Assembly: GCA_028386065.3 (NCBI GenBank)
Contig: JAKUCV010007337.1
Location: 29,376-93,375 of the forward strand
DNA length: 64,000 nucleotides
Source: Turnera subulata
Taxonomy: Eukaryota; Streptophyta; Magnoliopsida; Malpighiales; Passifloraceae
Reading direction: 5' to 3'
Part shown: in pieces, positions 35,095 through 46,583 of the stretch
How positions within the stretch are numbered: position 1 is the stretch's first letter
Layout: each line of letters starts with the position of its first letter
Made by a program: the position numbers and the translations under genes
Notes under the pieces: model-generated
What the model saw: only the letters and a program-made list of their open reading frames with translations
Told to the model about the DNA's origin: nothing
The model's database searches: none

Positions 35095-35225
35095 GGGGGC
35101 ATTTAAACCTGCCCAGGAGCTGGCGGCCATGGCGGGAAGACTGCCCAGCCCTGACGGTCATCCCCACATGACCACCCGGCACGGGCAAGTCTCCCCACAA
35201 GACTGCCACCTCCTTTTTGGGCCTT
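35095..35225 (-). promoter_or_regulatory. Upstream block of the PMD pseudogene resembling Tat-like LTR U3
   Basis: On the minus strand GCCGGGTGGTCATG...GGATGACCGTC lies ~130-240 bp upstream of the PMD ATG. Nearly the same block (GCCGGGCAGCCATGG...GGATGACCGTC) lies upstream of the TATA box in the LTR at 28858-28900. A TTTAAAT at about 35101-35107 may act as the TATA element. The role is inferred from position. Confidence 0.45.
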
Positions 35226-35470
35226 TCCTCAATTTTTCATGGGCCCCGCACTCCGGAACAACTCTCCTGCAAGATAAAATCCCTGTATGCATATTTTTTT
35301 AGTCCCGAATAATTAGAATTATTGCTTGAAATTGAGTGATTACTTGTGAATTAAACAATAACTTTTCTGATAAGCCGGGAATAGGGGCACTGCACCCCCA
35401 CTTTAACTGATTTTAGAGGCATTGTGAGCCCATCTGCTTAGTTTTTACTATTTTCGGGAACTAGGACACT
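35226..35470. other. Spacer, nothing recognised
   Basis: AT-rich sequence between the PMD upstream block and the next tandem-repeat region. No termini or ORF are supported. Confidence 0.4.
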
Positions 35471-36682
35471 CAGGGTAATTGTAAACTAGGGGCAGGCTAA
35501 ACCTCATCTTCTGAGATGATGCAAGGGGCATCATGCCTCACTTCGGAAAACCAAATCAAGGGCATGATGTGCCAACATTCAGGCCAGGGGCATATTAGGC
35601 CCCATCCCCGAAGCCATGAATAGATAATGCTGGGGGCATCATGCCCCACTTCGAGAAGATTAAACCTAGACCCCAACTCCTTCAAACCCGCTAGAGAACC
35701 CGGGGACACAAGAGGCATGAGTAATAGGCACACCCACTAGGGAACCCAGTTAGATGACATAGGGGCATGTGATCCAAACCACCCTGAACCCGTGAGACAA
35801 CGAGAAAACCCGAGACACCCAGGAGTGAGTCAACCTTGAGGGAACCAGTCCATAAACCGTAAACCCAGTCCTTGTAACCCCGAGTCGAGAGGAATCCAGA
35901 CAATGAGAGCACCTGAGACACCGAGAGAGCAGATAGCCAGACCTTGATATAAACCTGAAACTGAGAATCCCGAGATGACCTAACTTGATATGAGTAAACC
36001 CTGAGAGAAACACAAAACAGACTAACCTGAAACCGGGAACCGTAAGTCCAGATGAGAGAATCCAAACTTTGAGGGAAGTGAGACAAACCAGATATGAGGG
36101 AACCCAGGTGAAAGAAAACCCTGAGTGGAACCGAGGAAGTACCAAAACCAGAGATGAGATAACTAAGTCGTAAGTGAAAAACCAGAACCGAAAACCTAGC
36201 TCTCGCAAACATTGAGGGATAACATCCCAAGACTGAGACTAGGGCTAATCCAAACCATGAGGGACATATATCCCTAAACCGAAAACCTAGCACCTGTAAA
36301 ACCGAGAGATGAGGGAGACCAGACATGAGGGGAACCTTAAGGACAGACATCCCTAAGCCAGAATCAGACCTGAGAGGGACAGACATCCCAAAGCCAGAAC
36401 CAAGCACCTGCAAATCGTGAGACCAGAGACCAGACTTGAGAGAAAACTAAGGGACAGATATCCCTAAACCGAGACCAGAGCTAATCCAAACCTTGAGGGA
36501 CAGATATCCCTAAGCTGAAACTAGACTGACAGAAATCTTAAGGGACAGACATCCCAAAGTCATAACCAAAACCGACACAAACCTTAAGGGACAAATATCC
36601 CAAAACTAGAACCGAACCCCTGCAAACCTTAAGAGAAAACTGAGGGACAGATACCCCAAAGCCAACTTTGAGGGGCAGATAT
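35471..36682. repeat. Tandem repeats with near-palindromic GGGACAGATATCCC units
   Basis: From about 36260 to 36680 the motif GGGACAGATATCCC or a close variant recurs about nine times, each followed by AAACCGAGACCAGA-like sequence. 35880-36250 holds more diverged copies and 35510-35650 holds GGGGCATCATGCCCC-like units. Read on the minus strand, the style (GTTTGCGAGAGCT and similar) resembles the plus strand at 27110-28227. This looks like the variable 3' untranslated region of a Tat/Ogre element. It ends where the Athila LTR begins. Confidence 0.65.
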
Positions 36683-38591
36683 TGATGCATTATTTTTACG
36701 CGTGACTTTTCAAATTTATAATTCTTGATCAATTCACAACATGACACACAAATATCTCACGAGTAAACTCAATGATTATCAACTGCAAGCGTATAGTGTA
36801 CTATGTAGTGTAGTAGTCTAATCAAGATCGATCCACAGAACAAGGGAAATAAGTACTATCTAATGTCACAACTTATGATTATCTAGGCAAATCAATTAAA
36901 AGATGGTGTAGGGTGATGTCGACTAGGCTAAAAGAAAAGAAATAAAATTGCAAACTTAATCTAAAGTGAAGTTCTATCAATATCTAAAGCAATCTAGGAA
37001 ATCGGGGTTCACACAATTACTTTCTAGGTTTATTATTCATGGTGTCGATTTCTATCATTGATGTGTGATTGTGGGCAATTGTTTCTAATGTCTTAATCCT
37101 CAGCTCTCACATGTTGAATCAAATATCCAGCAAAGACTACTACCTAGCTCTCGAATGGCCTTGCATCCATACTAAACTCATTAAGCACAAAACAATCAAT
37201 CAAGCCCTAAGAAACTATCAGCTCTCGCATATTTTAGCATCAATCAATCAATGTTCTTCTAGGTATCATCATATAAATCATACAGCTCTCACATCTTGCA
37301 ATCAATAAGAGTCAATCCAAAGTAGATAATAAATTCGGCACACATAGATTGAACAATCAGCACAATCAATTGAATAAACATCAATCCATAGATAATAAAA
37401 CCATAAAAGTAATTGGCTACATCCCTAATCCTAGATTAGAGAACTAGTTCCTCATAATAAAATAGCAATCAATCAAAATCTCACAAGAATTCATCAAGTA
37501 AACAATTTAACAGAAGAAAAACGAGTAGAAGAGAGAGTAGAGAAGTCGGGTAGCCGATTTGTGTTGGTGATGATGGCGTCGACTTGTGCTCCTCTTGGTG
37601 TCGATTTCTGCTGCAGTTGGACTGGTGATTCTGTGACTTGGAACCTTCAAATCTTGCTGGAAAAATGTTGAATTATTGTGGGAAATAACCTTTGAAATTG
37701 GAGGAAAAATTCGGCACCACCTAGAGGATCTAAAAGAGTAGAAAACACTAACCCTACTAGTGTGTGTGACCTAATAACTAACCAATTCGGCAGAGCTTTG
37801 CCCTCTGACTTCTGCCTCCTGAATATGTCGACCTAAGGGGTTTTTTTTACTAACTTTAAGCTCTGGAAGTCGGTGGGGCTCTCCTTCTTTAAATGGAAAT
37901 TGAATTCTTGACTTGCACTCCAAGTTGGACTTTTGTTTGTTTTCTGACCCGAAATTGCACGCCACTTTACTCCTAGAAGACGTCCAAACTGGGCATTGGG
38001 CTCTGCTACAAATTTCTAGATAATTCTCTCAGCTTTCTTTTTATGAAAGGAACTCTTGAATTGGACTTCTGTAGCTCAAGATATCGCTGAAACACTAGGC
38101 CTGGGTTGGTATAGAAAAATCTGCATCCTGGGCTGGATTAAAATAATTACTGCTCCTTGTAGACTCGTCCAAAAATTATGAAATTTAATCCATAGAAAGA
38201 TCTCATGAAGTGCTTCTTTAGGAGTTAAACTTCCATTTGTCAATATTTCAAGAAAAAGCATCTCTTCCTTTTGGAAGTCTAGTTTCATCTCCAATTGGTC
38301 TCACTTAATTTCGATGCCTAGAACTCCTGAAATTATCAAAATAGTCGGCTATGCTCACTGCAGAAAGTTTCCTAAATTGGGCCTGGTTTTCAAACTTGGC
38401 TAAAAAGCTTCCATTCTTCAATAAAAATGATAAATTCCTGATAAAAATACTTAATCAGCAAAATTGAATTACTAATTGACACAATGCAAGAAATTACACA
38501 ATAATATAGAGATTATACACATAATCGATCAAGAATACATAGAAAAAGCTATTCAAAATCATCATAAAAATACTAACATTTAGATATTATT
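36683..38591 (-). mobile_element. 3' LTR of an Athila-type gypsy element
   Basis: On the minus strand the LTR ends TAATGCATCA at 36683. It starts near 38591, just after a PPT-like AAGTTTGAGGAGA preceded by GAGGACAAGCAAAG, the typical Athila pre-LTR sequence. The exact start is uncertain, because a TGTTAG at 38578 is an alternative. The 5' LTR lies beyond the right edge, so the TSD cannot be checked. Confidence 0.7.
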
Positions 38592-40554
38592 AAATCTCCT
38601 CAAACTTAAACTTTGCTTGTCCTCAACCAAATAAAGCGAAATAAACCAAATGAGGGTTTTGAAAATCTCCACCAAATCACACAATCAAAAAGAATTCATA
38701 TCAAGACTTCCAAGATAATCACCAAGAGCTTATGAAAAATATTTAAGGTCAAATGCCAAGAAAGAAAGAAAATCTCATGAAAAAGCATCCATGCCATAGT
38801 CAGACTTACCCACACAAGCTTTCACACAAATCACTTAGCAAAAACCAACTACCCATATGCATGCAAGAATGAATTGACGTCATGAAAATTTGAAAAACAA
38901 GTCCCATAGTCAAATTCCAGAACTTAACTCCACTATTATGAATAAACACTTTCAAAAAGATCAATAGGACTTTACAATGGGTTGTAATGGGGTCTTGGGT
39001 AAAGGTTGATCAAAGAAAAGGTATATAGGGAAATCAAAGTTCAAAAATTCACTTAAGAAAAGATTGCAATGTGTATTATCAAGAGATTGAAAAGAATTCT
39101 CAAAGTGCAAGTCTTGAAGTAACATCCATCATGTGATCATCAAAAGAAAATTCAACTTGATTCAGGAACCATGATTGTGCAATTTCTCATCTCTTTTTTT
39201 GGATTTTTTTATTTTTTTTTTCTTTTTAAATCGACTTTGTCGAAATTTTTTTGTTATTTTTTTTCTTTTTGCGCTTGACATTCCATAACATACTTGAAAC
39301 AACTGAAAGTGCAAACATCTTCAATGTATAGACCTTCTTGGATGTGAAAAGATACGGCACAATTGCACTTATCATAGAAAAAGTCTTGATAAAAACATAG
39401 AGCAAAAATCTCTTAAGGAACTTTAAAAAATAGGATATGGATAATGAAAGAAAAGAATGATAGCCATAAGGTTTCAAAGGGTTAAAGGTGGGTAAGTGTG
39501 GGTAATGAAAGAAAAATTAGCTACCACGATTTAGGCTAAAAAAGGGTTAAACAAGGGATAATGATAAAAGGTAGGCTTTTTATTGGCTTGTTGGTCTGAA
39601 CAAAGAATGCCTAAATCATCTCTTTCATTGAGCATCTATGAGAAAAATTTGCTTTGAAAAGTTCTGAAAACTTGTTCTAGGACATATATGTTGATGTCAA
39701 AAATTTTGAAAAATAATGCATTGCGTGTCGAAAAATTGCTAGGCAAAGAATGCTAGAACTTGCATGAATTTATCATAACTAAACATGAACACAAGATCAA
39801 TCAAAAATCAAACTTCTTGCACATAAAAGAAAAAGATTTCAAAAACTCAAAGTAACTCTCTTGGTTATTCATCAACAAAAATCATCTTGACCATGGAATG
39901 GTGGGTTTGAAAATAATTTGAAAAATAAAGAAATTTTTTTTTGGTATTTTCGAAAAATTTTTTAATTTTTTTGTTAATGTTTTTTTGAAAATAAAAATTT
40001 TGTAAAAGAATTTTGAAAACAATTTGGAAAAACACTTTGAAAAATAAAGTTGATAACGATTTTTTTGAAAACAATGTTGAAAAAGGTAATGGCTTTTTAC
40101 TAAGTATCTAGAATCAAAGATATGCATACTCAGTATATTAAAGTCAAAAATATGCTCTTATTGACACTAAAAACAAACAAAGACAAACAAATTGCAAAGA
40201 AATTTGTTCCCTCTCCTCAAACTTAAATCGGACAATGTCTTCATTGGCCAAGAAAGAAAAAAAAACAAATGATAAAAAGATAGGCACATAGGAGAGGCAC
40301 TCTCCTCAAACTTAGAATGAAACATGTATAACACATAACAAAAGATAATCCAAGTAAGAGAGAAAGTAAGAATCAACCATAAGAGAGACAGAGAAATCGA
40401 AATTGCATTGCCACTAGGTGTTCATGACACCAAAACTAAACTCAATTGAAATGAAATTTAAATTGCCACGAGGATGACTAGCATTTACTACATCCTATAA
40501 AAGTAAAGACATAAAGCAATAAAAACACAACACATAGAATGATGATGCATGAAA
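38592..40554 (-). mobile_element. Athila 3' untranslated region
   Basis: Non-coding DNA between the third ORF and the 3' LTR. The PPT-like AAGTTTGAGGAG recurs at about 38595, 40212 and 40305 (minus strand). 39925-40080 is a long run of A/T tracts. No ORF is supported. Confidence 0.65.
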
Positions 40555-41783
40555 CTAGTCGGCAAGTTTGTTCTCAATGTTCTCTAGCTTCTTCCTAAGT
40601 AGCGCGATGGTCTTCTCTTGTTCATCCAATTTGCTGCACATGACTCTCCCTAACTTATCAACGATGTCAACCAACTTTTCCATTTGAGAGAGTAATTCAC
40701 CGGTGGTCTTGTTGAGATTGGCGATGCCATCGACTTGAGCTTCCCATCCCATGAGAAAATCGAAGATGTTGGAGGAATCAGACTCCACCGATGATGTTGA
40801 CGATGGTGGCTTACGGTGGATCGGTTGTGTGCTAACACAAAAGCATTCCTCATCAACCTCTTCTTCATCACTAAAAGGATATGGATCAATGGGTTCATGG
40901 AGGTCTAAGTTCATTGCTTCAGCTACATACTTATGCATAGTCTCAATAACGGGGTTAGAAGGGGTCAAAGTGTAGGGCTCTAGGTTAATTCCTAAGAATT
41001 TGGCAATATGAGTGATCAACCCTCCACATGCTATCTCGCCTTCTCCTTTCCAAATATGAGTAAAATTCTGCAGCAACCAAAGTCCTCTATTGAGTTTGTA
41101 CCCGCTTACCATACAAAAGAGTACAAAAAGCTCATCACATTGCACGTTGTGTGCATCTTTGATTCTTCCAAAGAAAGAGTGTGCCAAAACTCAGAGGAAA
41201 TACCTCAGTGCATTATCCTTAACGTACATGTCACTAGCCAAGCCAGAGCCAGGAATGTATGAATCATTGCAAATCGTATCCATCATGACTCTTCCATTAA
41301 AGCTACAACTAGGAACTCGCCATCCTTCGGCATCAAAACCAAAAATCTTGTTGAAATCAATTAAGCTCATCTCATAATCTTTCCTTGTAAGCCTAAACTT
41401 GACATAGCTGGGATCATGAATGTCCTTGAGATCCACGTCATACCCAAAAGTAGCAAGAAACTCATAAGTAAGCTCCTCGTATGACGGCTCCCTAATCTTG
41501 CAAAAATCGACTACTCCTGCGTTGGCAAGATACTTGCCAATCGGCTCCTCAAGATTGTAAGATTCAACCACCTCAAAATCGATATGCCTCGTAGGAATTA
41601 GAGGCCTCCTAATCAGCTTGTCAAACCTAGTGCGATTCTCCCAAAAAATTCATCCCGGATTGTACTCGGTAAACTTAGGCATAGGCATAAAGCGCGGGAT
41701 ATGGTTGGTGATGGTGAAGTTAGATCAGCAAGGGTTGGTGTTGCTCCTCCTAGGGGTGTTCTTGGGAAAAGTCATCATAAACT
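40555..41783 (-). pseudogene. Athila third ORF (ATHILA ORF-1-like), with stops
   Basis: One minus-strand frame runs from ATGATGACTTTTCCC at 41783 to 40555, broken by three in-frame stops (near 41733, 41655 and 41191). It encodes the protein placed after pol in Athila elements. Recognisable parts are RPLIPTRHID, PSYEELTYEFLATF, FRLTRKDYEMSL and AHSFFGR. A Ser/Asp/Glu-rich region follows, then a coiled-coil tail (EEKTIALL near LRKKLENIENKLAD). Its function is not known. The position matches the env-like or ORF-1 gene of the lineage. It lies downstream of RT/RNase H on the same strand. Confidence 0.75.
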
Positions 41784-41963
41784 AAGGCTAAAGAGAGTAG
41801 GAGATGAAAAAGAAATCAAAGAAAAACCTAAAGGGTGCTAGGGAAGTAAAATCGGCACTAGGTGTAAGGATCTATAGAGCTTGAATGATTTTGGTGTGAA
41901 AAAATATGAGGGGTATGGGTGTGTATTTATAGGTTCTAGAGGCGGTGGAAAAGGGGTGTTGGT

Positions 41964-42544
41964 TACACCTGGCAATTCGTGTTGACGGGTCGGGTTCGTG
42001 TCGGGTTGAACAAGTAAACAGGTTTCAATTTCTCAACCGGTACCTAACCTATTTAATAATCATGTCGTGTCGTGTCAACCTGTTTATAATCGTGTCGGGT
42101 TTGGGTTGACCCGCGGGTTACTTGTTAACTCTAGGAAGTCTACAAATTTGTTTGGAGTTTGTCTATTTTGCACATTTTTCAAGCAAATATGTATATAATT
42201 AGATTTTTTATATATTAAATATAATTATAAATTTTAGAATCATAATATAATATTATTTTAAATCATATATAACAATAGTTTTGGATAATTTTAATAATTT
42301 TGGCCGTAAATAATAAATAAGTTATGTATTAAATCAGTAAAATATATAGACCCTAAATATAATCGGGTCATAAATAGGTACCCATTGGATTGGAGGGTCT
42401 ACCCGCGACCTGTCCTGCTAATTTTCGTGTCATGTCGGATCAACCCATTTAATTAAACGGGTTGAAAATCTTTGATCTATACATACTAATTTCGTGTCGG
42501 GTTCATGCCGTGTTGTCGTGTCGAAACCTGTTTTGCCAGGTCTA
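41964..42544. mobile_element. Non-autonomous hAT element (MITE), 581 bp
   Basis: The termini TACACCTGGCAA and TTGCCAGGTCTA form imperfect TIRs. An 8-bp TSD GTGTTGGT flanks it (41956-41963 and 42545-42552). Subterminal regions are rich in TCGGGT/CGTGTCGGGTT motifs in opposite orientation, typical of plant hAT families. No coding sequence is present. It interrupts Athila sequence upstream of the third ORF. Confidence 0.9.
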
Positions 42545-42552
42545 GTGTTGGT

Positions 42553-43601
42553 GCCGACTTTGGGTCTCCTATGGGTGCTAGGAATCCTCCTCAAACTAGT
42601 ATTCAAAGTGGGTGTGTACTAGGAATCCTATTTCTCCAAGGATTAAAAAATCCTTAAATAAAATAAATAAATAAATAAATAAAACTAAATCCTAATCCTA
42701 AAAACTAAAGGACTACTAACCTATATATATATTTGGTGGGTCTAGGACTAATGAAAAAAATCGCAAAGGGGGCTGCTCCAAAATATTCCAAGTCTGTGCG
42801 CCTTGGCCTCCTTGCTCTCCGGTTTTGGCGTGCCTTTGGTGTAGATGGACGTGCCTTTGGTGCACCTGGGTGTGCCTCGATGCACTGGTTGGCGCGCCTG
42901 TAGGTTCTCCTGCGGGTGTGCCGATTGGTGCGTCTGGGTGCTCTCGGGGCGCCTTTCCTGAGCGTTGGCGCGCCTTGGTGCGTGTTGATGCACGAGTTGG
43001 TGTGCCTTTCCTAGCCCGTAGGCGCGCTATTTGTCCTCTTTGTGCGCCACGGTGCACTAATCGGTATATCCTAACCTAAAAATTTTTTATTTTTTATTTT
43101 TTTTTGTGTTTTTCTGAAATGTTTTTCTGATTTTTTTGTGATTTTCTATTTTTTATTTTTATTTTTTAATGAATTATGAAAAGTGAAAATCCTAGGGTGC
43201 TAGAAAACTTAAGAAAATCCTAAAAACTATTCCTAAAAATTGTATCCTCCAATTTAGCCTAGTTTATTATGAATTTGCCATCGGAACCTAGGGGTACGTG
43301 CTAAATGCTCATGAATGCATCAAAACAAATAAAATCCAACAAACCACTCAAGCAAATCATCACACAAATTGCGCAGAAAAGTAAAAGTTTGAGTTTAAGA
43401 AAAGCTTTTCTGGTTAATTTGATGAAGAATTCGTCTTGGCCCTTCCTTAATGTGGTTGATCTCTTCTCGAAAAATTCCTTCTTTCATGCAATCTGCATAG
43501 ACTCTAAAACAAAAACAAAAATTAATAAAAATAAAAGACTCAAAACACTAAACTACCTTAAATTATGGGTTGCCTCCCACACAACGCTTCTTTACTGTCC
43601 T
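42553..43601 (-). mobile_element. Athila spacer downstream of pol, with GC-rich diverged repeats
   Basis: 42790-43070 is unusually GC-rich, with irregular copies of GGCGCGCCAA/GGCACACC (minus strand). It opens a 113-codon frame that I regard as spurious. Near 43570 the minus strand reads TGTGGGAGGCAACCC, a sequence seen just after the pol stop in Athila elements. Integrase, expected upstream of this point, is missing. Confidence 0.6.
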
Positions 43602-43606
43602 CTTAG
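43602..43606. repeat. TSD of Sirevirus S, left copy (CTTAG)
   Basis: CTTAG immediately precedes the LTR start at 43607 and is repeated at 48545-48549 after the 3' LTR. Confidence 0.9.
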
Positions 43607-43642
43607 TGTTAGAACCTATGTCTTCATGGTTCACTCATTACA

Positions 43643-43958
43643 GGTTTTGATAAATGACAAACCAAGGTCATAACCAATATGAAGCAAAAAGAAATCAAGC
43701 AATCAAGTACTCAACCAAAGTGATCAAGAATTCAAGTGAAGATATGATCAAGAGTTGAAGTGCAAAGAAGAGCAAGAGAAGTTAGGATCCATTTGTACAA
43801 GGTTTTGATAAATGACAAACCAAGGTCATAACCAAGATGAAGCAAAAAGAAATCAAGCAAACAAGTACTCAACCAAAGTGATCAAAAATTCAAGTGAAGA
43901 TATGATCAAGAGTTGAAGTGCAAAGAAGAGCAAGAGAAGTTAGGACCCATTTGTACAA
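43643..43958 (+). repeat. 158-bp tandem duplication at the start of the S 5' LTR
   Basis: 43643-43800 and 43801-43958 are almost identical. The 3' LTR and the solo LTR have a single copy, so the duplication arose after insertion or by a slip during replication of this copy. Confidence 0.85.
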
Positions 43959-44062
43959 GGTAAAACACTCAACTTCTCTTAGGCATTGGCTCAAACAAAA
44001 CACATTTCAATCATACAATTCATTAGCATGATTTCAAACATAAAGATGTGTTTTTAGTCCAA

Positions 44063-44525
44063 AACATCGATGTTCTGAAAGCAAACATCGATGTTCTGTT
44101 TTTCAAGTTTTTCAAAATATTGGCAGTAGCTCTAAAACATCGATGTTGGATTATAAAACATCGATGTTCTTGTGACCGTTGGTCAAAACATCGATGTTTA
44201 CAATCCAACATCGATGTTCATGAAAACTTGTCTTAGAAATAAAATTTTGCCGAAGCCAAAAAAAACATCGATGTTGGCCAATTAAACATCGATGTTTCAC
44301 AAAACATCGATGTTTCATTTTCCAACATCGATGTTCTGGCATAGACCCTTTTCCATCATATTTTTGCGAAGCCAAAAAACATCGATGTTGTATTGAAGAA
44401 CATCGATGTTGAGTACGGAAACATCGATGTTCTAGAATGCAACATCGATGTTCTACTAGCCGTTGGAACAATAATTTAAAATTGTTGGCTAAAACATCGA
44501 TGTTTAGTGTCAAAATATCGATGTT
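44063..44525. repeat. Array of AACATCGATGTT palindromes in eight pairs (5' LTR)
   Basis: Sites start at 44063/44084, 44136/44157, 44187/44207, 44264/44285, 44303/44324, 44378/44399, 44420/44441 and 44493/44514 (the last AATATCGATGTT). Within a pair the spacing is 21 bp, with one case of 20. Between pairs the distance alternates roughly 73-77 and 39-51 bp. The array lies upstream of the TATA box. Confidence 0.95.
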
Positions 44526-45206
44526 TTGCCGTTGTAGCAGACAACTTTTCAGCACCCACTATGTTTTGTTTAAGCCTGTTTTTGGGTGGATTTAAAACGG
44601 CTCTATAACTTTTCAAAGCTATAAATTGAGCATTTTTAGCTGTGTTTCAGAGTTAATCAACTCTCTACATTCATGCTATTCATTCATACATACATTACAA
44701 ATCCTAATTGAGCCAATATCCTATTGAGGATTTGAGAGTTGCCTTTTAGAGCTTCACTTGTACACTCATACCTGCTCTTTGAGAGAGTCTTTTGTTCTGA
44801 GTGATTATTGTGTTGTTATACACACCTTGAGGGAGGTTAGTTCCCTTGGTTAGATTTACAAGAAGAGGGTATATCTTCTTGTGTGAGAAGTCTTGATGTG
44901 AGGTATCTTCAAGCAAGAGAGCTGAAGTTCATGTGACTTGAACTTTCAGGGTTTAGGATTCTTGTGACTAGAATTCCTAGGTTGTAACGGTTTGTTAAGC
45001 ACCCGTAAGCTTAACGTAGATAGTGAAATCTTCAAGTGAGACTTGAAGGGCTGGATTAGCCACAATAGTAGAGTGTGTGTGAACCAGGATAAATTGCTTG
45101 TGTCCTTCATTCTTTTAATTCCGCACTTCATTTCCTGCAAAGTTTTTAATTTTCGGTCACAAGCTATTCACCCCCCCTCTAGCTTAAGTCTATTGTTCAT
45201 AACAAT

Positions 45207-45218
45207 TGGTAGCGGAGC
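45207..45218 (+). other. Primer-binding site of Sirevirus S
   Basis: TGGTAGCGGAGC, two bases after the 5' LTR. Identical to the PBS of four other LTR elements in the window. Confidence 0.85.
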
Positions 45219-45260
45219 CTAACTCTCTGAAAGACTTAACAGTTTGAGAGGTAAATTTCC

Positions 45261-46583
45261 ATGGCTTGTTCAAATTATTTGTATGCAGGAATCATTGAAG
45301 GACAATCCACTACCCGTGCACCATTCTTTGACGGGACAAATTACGCATATTGGAAGGAAAGGATGAGAATCTTCATCCAAGCCAATAACTTTGCAGCTTG
45401 GCTAACGATAAAGAATGGCGTTCAAGTTCCGACAAGGACGGAAGCAGGGTACAACGAAGATGACATCCAAAGAATCGAAAACCACTCCAAGGCAATACAC
45501 ATGCTCCAATGTGCAGTCAATCCGAATGACTATCAAATGATCTCGCACTGCGCAACGGCCAAGGAGATGTGGGAAATGCTGGGAGTCATCTATGAGGAAA
45601 CCGACAGCAAGCAAGATGAGACTGTCAACCGGTGTTTCATGGCAAAGGAAGAATCTCCGGAAGAGGTAAGTACTTCCTATTCGAATGATGATTATACATT
45701 TGAAGAGCTGCAAGATGCATTTAGTGAATTGTATAGTAAATTCATTTCTGTTTCAAATGTTAATAAGAACTTAAAGAAACAGAACAAGACTCTAGAAAAT
45801 AATGTAGAATTATTATCACATGATAAGGATGAGTTGTTAAGCAAAATTGATGAGCTTGAAAAAGAAAAGCATGCTCTTAATATGTCTTGCAATGAACTTA
45901 ATGAGAAGACATCCTCAAATGTATGTTCTTGTGTTGAGTTGGGAAAAGAGAATGAATCTCTTAAGCATCAAGTTGATGATTTGAAGAATACATTAGAGAA
46001 GTTTACTAATGGTAGAGATAGTCTTAATCTTCTTCTAGGACATCAAAGAAGTCCAACACAAAAAGAAGGATTAGGTGCATCTCATATGACAAATGATGTC
46101 AAAACTGTGGTGCTCAATGCTAAGACACATAAACATGGTGTTTCATCTTGTATTCTTCATACTAGATCACATGTTCATAACACAAGAGCACATATTCATC
46201 ATAGAAGGTCATATGCTCAAAATGCCAAACCAAATGCAAGTAGTGGAAGACCTCACTATGCTAAAATGTATGCATACAATGGCAGGAATGAAAAATCTCA
46301 TTACACTAAACCTAGGACACACTTAGCTCAACCTAGGGAAAACAAGATTACACCTAAGGAAAACAAGTTTACTCGAATGCATAGATATAATCGAAATGGT
46401 AACTACTATCAACCAAGGAGAATGCATAATCCTAATGTTATTTGCCATTATTGTAATAGAGTAGGACACATTGCTCCTGCTTGTTTTACTAGGCATAGGC
46501 ATTGGGCACAAGAAGAAGCTCATTACCATTATGCTCCTAACCATCAAGGACCCAAAAAGATTTGGGTACCAAAATCCCTTTGA
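45261..46583 (+). CDS. Gag of Sirevirus S (internally shortened), open for 440 codons
   Basis: This encodes the structural gag of the element's virus-like particle. Residues ~20-120 form a UBN2-type gag domain (FFDGTNYAYWKERMRIF). Residues ~120-135 (EETDSKQDETVNRCFMAKEE) look like a fusion of two parts of gag that are normally further apart, implying an internal deletion that kept the frame. Residues ~145-265 are a long coiled coil. A His/Arg-rich region follows, and a CCHC zinc knuckle (CHYCNRVGHIAPAC) lies at residues 395-408. The end IWVPK resembles the point where Sirevirus gag normally reads on into protease. Only a decayed protease-like stretch (YLDCGCSKQIT) follows, so pol is absent. 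The ATG at 45261 follows the PBS by ~40 bp. Confidence 0.8.
   Translation: MACSNYLYAGIIEGQSTTRAPFFDGTNYAYWKERMRIFIQANNFAAWLTIKNGVQVPTRTEAGYNEDDIQRIENHSKAIHMLQCAVNPNDYQMISHCATAKEMWEMLGVIYEETDSKQDETVNRCFMAKEESPEEVSTSYSNDDYTFEELQDAFSELYSKFISVSNVNKNLKKQNKTLENNVELLSHDKDELLSKIDELEKEKHALNMSCNELNEKTSSNVCSCVELGKENESLKHQVDDLKNTLEKFTNGRDSLNLLLGHQRSPTQKEGLGASHMTNDVKTVVLNAKTHKHGVSSCILHTRSHVHNTRAHIHHRRSYAQNAKPNASSGRPHYAKMYAYNGRNEKSHYTKPRTHLAQPRENKITPKENKFTRMHRYNRNGNYYQPRRMHNPNVICHYCNRVGHIAPACFTRHRHWAQEEAHYHYAPNHQGPKKIWVPKSL

Larger units (their letters stand above)
43607..45204 (+). mobile_element. 5' LTR of Sirevirus-like element S
   Basis: Starts TGTTAGAAC, ends GTTCATAACA, and a PBS follows at 45207. 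A 158-bp tandem duplication (43643-43800 and 43801-43958) makes it longer than its partner. The U3 region holds 15 perfect and one variant AACATCGATGTT palindromes (44063-44525). A TATA box (CTATAAATTG) lies at about 44619. Confidence 0.92.

Noticed and set aside
35691..36413. Minus-strand ORF of 240 codons
   Set aside because: Repetitive Ser/Leu/Gly/Phe-rich translation of a tandem-repeat region, not a gene.
40555..41571. Possible host gene with an acidic and coiled-coil product
   Set aside because: Motifs and position match the third ORF of Athila elements, and it has three in-frame stops.
42716..43057. 113-codon minus-strand ORF rich in His/Arg/Thr/Pro
   Set aside because: Translation of a GC-rich degenerate repeat in the Athila spacer.
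44063..44525. CRISPR-like array (short palindromic repeats with spacers)
   Set aside because: The repeats are 12 bp with unequal spacing, lie in LTRs of a plant retrotransposon, and have no cas genes. This is a eukaryotic nuclear sequence.
44023..44555. ORFs with repeated HRCF/NIDVL residues in the S LTRs (also 47497-47787)
   Set aside because: These peptides are the AACATCGATGTT array read in frame on either strand. The signal is the DNA palindrome, not a protein.
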